From Haemonchus contortus (taxonomy: Eukaryota > Nematoda > Chromadorea > Rhabditida > Trichostrongylidae): DNA of 64,000 nucleotides. Positions 62,301 to 64,000 of the stretch are shown in pieces. The translations under genes and the position numbers were made by a program. The stretch lies in NCBI GenBank assembly GCA_000469685.2, contig LS997564.1, forward strand, positions 7,528,591-7,592,590. The letters are read 5' to 3'. Position 1 is the stretch's first letter. The number at the start of each line of letters is the position of its first letter. Below the pieces are notes generated by a model that had not been told where the DNA came from, did not search any database, and was given only the letters and a program-made list of their open reading frames with translations.

Positions 62301-64000
62301 GCTTTAAGGTGTATGATCTTGGTAGTTCCTTACCAGCAAATCCCATCAGAAATGGCCTCCGAAATGAAGAAAGAGGAAAATGGAAATTGTAGTCGTCCCA
62401 GTGCTTGCAAATCGTCTGAGGGACTCGTATGGTTATAGCTATTTTGTGGATGTGGGTGTGTGCGAAGTGTGCGTTCATGAAGAGCAACGATACACGAGCA
62501 ATGTTTGTTGAGTGAGGCGAAGAGTGCTCGAAATTTGTCGGCTATTCGTATTGCATGCTTCATTTCAACAAGCGTTGGTCTTGTTGGGTATCACTGGCTC
62601 TCAGTACCTAAAAGTGACGATCAGGCCACAAGGTATTCGTCCTTCAGGTCTGTTATCCTTTGATAAGCTTCGTCGCTTCTTCACTGCTGTGGGTGGTAGT
62701 CGTGGGCGAGCGTTTTCTTTCCTTATCGATCAGATTCTGATGACTTCTTTATGATTTTGTGAGGGATACAGTTGCATAATCACGATAGTTTTCAGTGCAG
62801 TATCGCATTTGAAGATTACTTGTCAGTCTGCTGGTAATAGATCTCTGATTAAAAGTGACGATCGAGAATGAATCGTTCTAGATCAGTTCCTTTGGTTAGA
62901 TGTCTGTTTGATATGCTTCTCCAAAAAGTCTTACTGTTATCTGTCGTGGGACATGATCGTGGGCGAGCTTCTCTTCTCCCTTGCCATTTGGAATTTGAAG
63001 ATTTCAATCGAATCATGGATGAAACTCACTTTTTTTCGCCCCAGAATCGTTTCTTTCGATTTTTTGTTGGACGTGGTCGTACGGGCGCTTCCCCTCTCCC
63101 CTTTTCATTTGGATTTTGAAAGTATCATTAAGATTTGCAACAAATATGGATTTTCAATTTTTTTGCGTAGCTTTCTGTTGGATTTTTAATTAGCTCGAAA
63201 ACATAACTTTAAAGCAACTGAGCTACTGGTCAAGAACGCGGTGCTGGTTCTCGCGAGCGAGTTCCCTCCTTGTCGATCGAGTTTTGGGTGAAATTCGGCC
63301 CTTTTTTGCTGAACGATCGCTTCCTTTTGATTTTTCAATCGATATTTTTCATATTTCCGATGTTTTAGTTTATCTCGTGGGCGATGTTTACAGAGAGAGT
63401 TAGTTCAGAGATAGTGTGAAGCTTTTTCTGATGGGTGTTTTTCTGAACTTTCGATTTTACGCTTATCTCCTATCTTTGTACTAGTAGAGCCGTTGAGTGA
63501 TTGATTAAATGATCGGAGTTCAGTGCTGGCTGGGGCTCTAAATAATCCTTCTGTTTGACAGTCAGCACGTGTCATGGCTGGCGCCAGTGACACAGTTTGG
63601 AAATGCAAACATAACTGATCGACGTTGCCTCAACTGATTCCGTGCTTGCCGATTGCTTATCGATTAGAAATACCTTGAAATCGAAGAAAACTTGTTAAAC
63701 CAGTTCCTACTGAGTTTCGAATCTTCAGAATTTTATTACAGCGTGTTGTAAAATTATTCAACAACGGCTACGATCGTCATTTGGTGGTAGTACCCGAACA
63801 CCGACACCGACAACCCCAGCAACTGCCGATAAACGGGACTATCAGGTATGTTTTCTGCCCCTTTCTGAAGCTCCTCCTCTCTGGACCCTCCTTTGCTGAC
63901 ATTACCAGTATTCGTTACTGTATTTTTTCTTTTCAGGATTCTCGATTTGTCCATAACGTCCTGTACGGTCCAGTCCCTGGTCAGAAAAACGCCTATCATC
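23239..64000 (+). CDS. cnt-2: AGAP/centaurin-gamma ArfGAP gene, 5' half, nine chained exons
   Basis: Exons 23239-23349, 24076-24163, 47919-47977, 56551-56638, 57375-57463, 58413-58553, 58870-59005, 63742-63845 and 63937-64000+ join with consistent phases into one frame of at least 293 residues. The order matches animal AGAP proteins: a [12 protein letters not shown] segment (residues 22-33), [10 protein letters not shown], then a GTPase-like domain with P-loop GTTSSGKT (90-97), RDEG (135-138), GTKD (190-193) and ETCA (222-225). In this family the N-terminal G-like domain is followed by PH, ArfGAP zinc finger and ankyrin repeats, which must lie past the right edge. AGAPs stimulate GTP hydrolysis on Arf GTPases in endosomal traffic; C. 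elegans CNT-2 acts in endocytosis and asymmetric neuroblast division. The gene covers over 40 kb, mostly intron. The symbol is by family resemblance to the C. elegans orthologue. Family assignment is very secure; exon 9 is the least certain exon. Confidence 0.93.
23350..24075 (+). other. AGAP intron 1 (726 bp)
   Basis: This stretch lies between the CAG|GTACTG donor and the TTTCAG acceptor. No repeat or second gene was recognised. Confidence 0.8.
24076..24163 (+). CDS. cnt-2: AGAP exon 2
   Basis: A TTTCAG acceptor ends at 24075. The exon begins [14 protein letters not shown] and ends at RDQVVCIE plus one base, giving 29 codons with phase 1 at the donor (GAAG|GTTTGC, weak). The sequence corresponds to the vertebrate AGAP stretch reading IY-x-L-hE-x...-IREHVIxIE. 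After this exon the reading frame resumes at 47919, across a 23.8-kb intron. Confidence 0.9.
28011..28060. repeat. (TTTA)n microsatellite
   Basis: TTTA units with one interruption, 36 bp left of the mariner at 28096. Confidence 0.95.
28096..29356 (-). mobile_element. Mariner element with perfect ends and a dead transposase
   Basis: Perfect 28-bp inverted repeats (28096-28123 and 29329-29356, beginning TTAGGTTGAG) are flanked by TA on each side, the mariner target duplication. The interior, read on the minus strand from about 29100 to 28350, shows transposase landmarks: [36 protein letters not shown], then HGNARPHIA (the HDNARPH catalytic region). In-frame stops and frame changes interrupt it, so it cannot encode an active enzyme. 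The 1261-bp length and TTAGGTTG ends fit the irritans/Hsmar1-like group; from memory the hookworm element bandit has a similar size. It lies inside AGAP intron 2. Confidence 0.9.
30325..30500 (-). mobile_element. tRNA-derived SINE, family 1 (minus, partial)
   Basis: In reverse it carries AATTCAGTGTTTTTAATCCT, CATACGAGTTTGGTTCCAAT, AATTGGTCTCGGCTAGATGG and AAGGTTTTG, matching the central body of family 1. A GGGTTTGGACCCC block near 30490 may be what remains of the head. Confidence 0.6.
31657..32082 (-). pseudogene. Possible RTE LINE fragment (weak)
   Basis: A 141-codon minus-strand open frame, Lys/Ser-rich, has a stretch [20 protein letters not shown] that resembles the linker between endonuclease and reverse transcriptase in RTE elements (LRRPDGTR...YSDLF). 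No catalytic motif is visible. It could equally be a chance frame. Confidence 0.3.
35991..36007 (-). repeat. Poly-C tract (17)
   Basis: Seventeen consecutive C on the plus strand, so poly-G on the minus strand. It lies in AGAP intron 2. Confidence 0.95.
37711..38182 (+). mobile_element. TTAA-flanked MITE, copy C (shorter)
   Basis: It runs from TTAAAGGCACTGTTCACGAA to TATCGTGAACGGTGCCTTTAA. Its first 150 bases match the reverse complement of copy A's right part (ATGGTTTGAATTCGA, CAGGAATGAGGTCGGAAAAC, ATAGGGCACAATAAGG). The 472-bp length suggests internal loss of about 170-190 bp. It lies in AGAP intron 2. Confidence 0.87.
38407..38441 (+). repeat. Short tandem duplication
   Basis: GGATAGACCTCGTTCC occurs twice in direct succession. 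It is a simple 16-bp duplication with no evident role. Confidence 0.85.
41288..41510 (+). mobile_element. tRNA-derived SINE, family 1
   Basis: The head reads GGAGATGGTGTAGTGGTAAG (box-A-like) and ATGATCACGGGTTCAAAATC (box-B-like). It is followed by the family body, CAACCAAGCCTTCCATTCC, GGTTGATTTGTACCAAGAT, and a tail with GGAAGTCGAATG. It is in sense orientation with the host intron. It is not a functional tRNA because no acceptor-stem pairing or complete cloverleaf is present. Confidence 0.75.
42015..42535 (-). mobile_element. RTE-type LINE, 3' fragment 3 (frameshifted)
   Basis: On the minus strand one frame gives [38 protein letters not shown] and [13 protein letters not shown] second frame continues with [20 protein letters not shown] and [20 protein letters not shown]. 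Together these are the last roughly 170 residues of an RTE reverse-transcriptase polyprotein, broken by at least one frameshift. It is a non-autonomous relic in intron 2. Confidence 0.85.
43545..43568 (-). repeat. Poly-C tract (24)
   Basis: Twenty-four consecutive C on the plus strand, the longest homopolymer of this kind in the window. It lies in AGAP intron 2. Confidence 0.95.
46495..46720. mobile_element. Two family-2 SINE copies, head to head
   Basis: The plus-strand copy (about 46620-46720) reads GTGCCCGAATAGCGCATG, GGGTACGAGTCCCGTCCGAG, ATAACTCACCAACCTTGTGAG. The minus-strand copy (about 46495-46595) has GGTTCGAGTCCCACCCGAG when reversed and the same GTGCCCGAA lead-in. Both lie about 500 bp upstream of the alternative first exon of the AGAP gene. 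Confidence 0.6.
47087..47185 (+). promoter_or_regulatory. Acceptor and 5' leader of the alternative first exon
   Basis: TAATTTCAG ends at 47098, 87 bases upstream of the ATG at 47186, and is a good nematode acceptor for trans- or cis-splicing of a leader. The leader has another ATG at 47173 that opens a 12-codon frame and stops after overlapping the main start. The promoter should lie somewhere to the left; I could not define it. Confidence 0.45.
47186..47840 (+). CDS. cnt-2: Alternative first coding exon of the AGAP gene (218-codon N-terminus)
   Basis: A 218-codon open exon starts at the ATG at 47186; an in-frame TGA at 47171 excludes coding sequence further upstream. It ends at DLE plus one base before GTATAAGT, giving phase 1, exactly what exon 3 (47919) needs and the same phase exon 2 supplies. 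The intron would be only 78 bp. The protein is Tyr-rich at its start (residues 7-12), has a basic cluster RKKKRSR (89-95), Ser/Arg-rich segments, SESPRKRR (125-132), a His-run (174-182) and a basic tail with PKRS. No folded domain is recognised. Skewed composition suggests a disordered regulatory or membrane-charge-binding extension, which is inference. Vertebrate AGAP2 also has an isoform with a long distinct N-terminus. A second possible donor nine bases downstream (A|GTATCA) has the same phase but is weaker. Confidence 0.78.
47919..47977 (+). CDS. cnt-2: AGAP exon 3 (common exon)
   Basis: The acceptor TTGTTTAG ends at 47918. The first two bases complete a codon begun in exon 2 (giving Asp) or in the alternative exon (giving Asn). 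The exon then encodes [19 protein letters not shown] and ends at a consensus donor CTG|GTAAGT in phase 0. The vertebrate AGAP counterpart is the [17 protein letters not shown] block just before the G-like domain. Confidence 0.92.
48545..49700 (-). mobile_element. tRNA-derived SINE split by the mariner insertion
   Basis: The minus strand of 49541-49700 reads as the head and middle of SINE family 1: a GGTCACGGGTACGAATC box-B-like block near 49640, then CAACCAAGCCTTC and GGTACCAGGTT. The tail of the same SINE (TTGGCC, GAATGCGTATT, GGAAGTCGAATGCATG read in reverse) lies on the other side of the mariner at 48545-48655. The pieces rejoin across one TA. Confidence 0.75.
48657..49538 (-). mobile_element. 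Internally deleted mariner, inserted in a SINE
   Basis: Inverted repeats of 26 perfect bases (48657-48682 and 49513-49538, beginning TTAGGTTGAG) are flanked by TA. At 882 bp it is about 400 bp shorter than a complete mariner. Minus-strand remnants include the N-terminal helix-turn-helix region ([17 protein letters not shown], near 49340), HDSAQPHVA near 49020 (the HDNARPHVA region) and [20 protein letters not shown] near 48900 (the YSPDLAPSDYHLF region), separated by frameshifts. The middle of the transposase is missing. The ends differ from those of the 28096 element after the first 11 bases, so it is a separate family. Confidence 0.88.
56551..56638 (+). CDS. cnt-2: AGAP exon 4 (P-loop of GTPase-like domain)
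   Basis: The acceptor AATTTCAG ends at 56550. The exon starts [18 protein letters not shown] and ends TAEESPE plus one base. GTTSSGKT is a P-loop (GxxxxGK[ST]), and the HRYLTGT-x(4)-EESPEGG stretch is an AGAP hallmark. The donor GAAG|GTAGTT leaves phase 1, restored by the next exon. Confidence 0.95.
56639..57374 (+). other. AGAP intron 4 (736 bp)
   Basis: The intron starts GTAGTT and ends CTTTCTAG. It includes a short AAAT run near 56907-56930 and a tRNA-like GGGGTTCAAA near 56859, too little to call a SINE. Confidence 0.75.
57375..57463 (+). CDS. cnt-2: AGAP exon 5
   Basis: The acceptor TTTCTAG ends at 57374. After the split Gly codon, the exon encodes [20 protein letters not shown] and then [15 protein letters not shown] followed by a V-I/[13 protein letters not shown] segment is diagnostic of AGAPs; RDEG takes the place of the DxxG switch II motif. 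The donor CAG|GTTCGG is weak, but the junction with exon 6 ([12 protein letters not shown]) matches the family. Confidence 0.94.
57464..58412 (+). other. AGAP intron 5 (949 bp)
   Basis: The intron runs from GTTCGG to TTTTCAG. It contains pyrimidine-rich sequence around 57580-57640. No further feature was recognised. Confidence 0.75.
58413..58553 (+). CDS. cnt-2: AGAP exon 6
   Basis: The exon follows an acceptor GTTTTCAG ending at 58412 and encodes 47 residues, phase 0 to phase 0. It begins [20 protein letters not shown] and ends [11 protein letters not shown]. This is the central beta-strand/helix region of the GTPase-like fold, with [10 protein letters not shown] matching the family and GTK at the position of the G4 motif (NKxD in true small GTPases). 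The donor is AAG|GTAAAT. Confidence 0.95.
58554..58869 (+). other. AGAP intron 6 (316 bp)
   Basis: The intron runs from GTAAAT to TTGTTCAG. Nothing else was recognised. Confidence 0.8.
58870..59005 (+). CDS. cnt-2: AGAP exon 7 (end of GTPase-like domain)
   Basis: The acceptor TTGTTCAG ends at 58869. The exon runs [17 protein letters not shown] through [20 protein letters not shown] to FKD plus one base. NPRVI, [19 protein letters not shown] and the ETCA G5-like motif are typical AGAP sequence. The consensus donor GATG|GTAAGT leaves phase 1. Confidence 0.95.
60760..60775 (+). repeat. Poly-G tract (16)
   Basis: Sixteen consecutive G in AGAP intron 7, in the sense strand of the transcript. Confidence 0.95.
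62320..62560 (-). pseudogene. Possible mariner transposase remnant
   Basis: Minus-strand frames contain [10 protein letters not shown] then [17 protein letters not shown], which loosely resembles the catalytic SLLHDNARPHTA-x-IHKI region of irritans-type mariners. The two parts are in different frames and no inverted repeats were found nearby. Confidence 0.35.
62690..63400 (+). repeat. Degenerate tandem repeat cluster in intron 7
   Basis: A GTGGGCGAGC-like core followed by pyrimidine-rich sequence recurs near 62703, 62961, 63081 (as ACGGGCGCTT), 63256 (as GCGAGCGAGT) and 63378. Two flanks also share AGTGACGATC (62613 and 62855), and CATTTGGAATTTGAA near 62985 resembles CATTTGGATTTTGAA near 63104. 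The spacing is uneven (about 120-260 bp), so this is an eroded tandem array. Confidence 0.5.
63742..63845 (+). CDS. cnt-2: AGAP exon 8 (linker after GTPase-like domain)
   Basis: The acceptor TTATTACAG ends at 63741. With the base carried over from exon 7 it reads [20 protein letters not shown] followed by a Pro/Thr-rich stretch, phase 1 to phase 0, ending [25 protein letters not shown] aligns with the vertebrate VFQDVAQKVVALR helix that closes the domain. The TPTPTTP stretch opens the low-complexity linker usual before the PH domain. The other frames either contain a stop at once or do not match. Confidence 0.82.
63937..64000 (+). CDS. cnt-2: AGAP exon 9, cut by the window edge
   Basis: The acceptor TTTTTCTTTTCAG ends at 63936 and the in-phase frame is open to the edge: [15 protein letters not shown] then QKNAYH. 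The intron before it is only 91 bp. The sequence is not a known conserved block, so support comes from phase, the good acceptor and position. Confidence 0.6.

Larger units (their letters stand above)
59006..63741 (+). other. AGAP intron 7 (4.7 kb)
   Basis: The intron starts GTAAGT and ends TTATTACAG. It contains a 16-G tract (60760-60775), a possible mariner remnant (62320-62560) and degenerate tandem repeats (62690-63400). In 59006-60759 and 60776-62319 I see no supported feature; minus-strand frames around 61389-61774 are broken and unassigned. Confidence 0.75.

Noticed and set aside
63754..63999. 81-codon minus-strand frame at the right edge
   Set aside because: It is the antisense shadow of AGAP exons 8 and 9, which are in phase with the gene.
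1..64000. CRISPR array, operon-type gene cluster or phage-like system
   Set aside because: The window is eukaryotic with introns; no regularly spaced repeats with unique spacers and no prokaryotic gene were seen.

Overview
The window looks like nuclear DNA of a nematode, most likely a clade V (strongylid, possibly hookworm-type) parasite. It is AT-rich and gene-poor. Introns are bounded by short TTTCAG/TTTTACAG acceptors. It carries mariner, RTE-type LINE, tRNA-derived SINE and MITE remnants. The one gene I can recognise is a nematode-style AGAP/centaurin-gamma gene, whose C. elegans orthologue is cnt-2. The species is inferred, not proven.

Layout. Positions 1-23232 hold no gene I can support. 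They contain two copies of a TTAA-flanked MITE (254-895 and 17330-17994), three degenerate copies of a tRNA-derived SINE, one copy of a second SINE, two minus-strand 3' fragments of an RTE LINE (9785-10215 and 15560-15775), a 390-bp TTTC/TTCA tract and other simple repeats. From 23233 to the right edge the window is occupied by the 5' half of the AGAP gene on the plus strand. Nine coding exons can be chained in phase: 23239-23349, 24076-24163, 47919-47977, 56551-56638, 57375-57463, 58413-58553, 58870-59005, 63742-63845 and 63937 to beyond 64000. They encode the conserved AGAP N-terminus and the complete GTPase-like domain. The PH, ArfGAP and ankyrin domains expected for the family must lie beyond the window.

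An alternative first coding exon (47186-47840, 218 codons) sits 78 bp upstream of exon 3. It joins exon 3 in the same phase as exon 2 does, so the gene appears to make two proteins with different N-termini from start regions about 24 kb apart. The main intron between them (24164-47918, 23.8 kb) has been colonised by a complete-ended but dead mariner, a third MITE copy, an RTE fragment and SINEs. The next intron (47978-56550) contains an internally deleted mariner inserted into an older SINE. The intron before exon 8 (59006-63741) contains a G-tract, a possible mariner remnant and degenerate tandem repeats.

No rRNA, true tRNA, CRISPR or prokaryotic feature was seen. The most notable features are the dual-start AGAP gene architecture, the TTAA MITE family and the nested SINE/mariner insertion. 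I found no wholly new molecular system.
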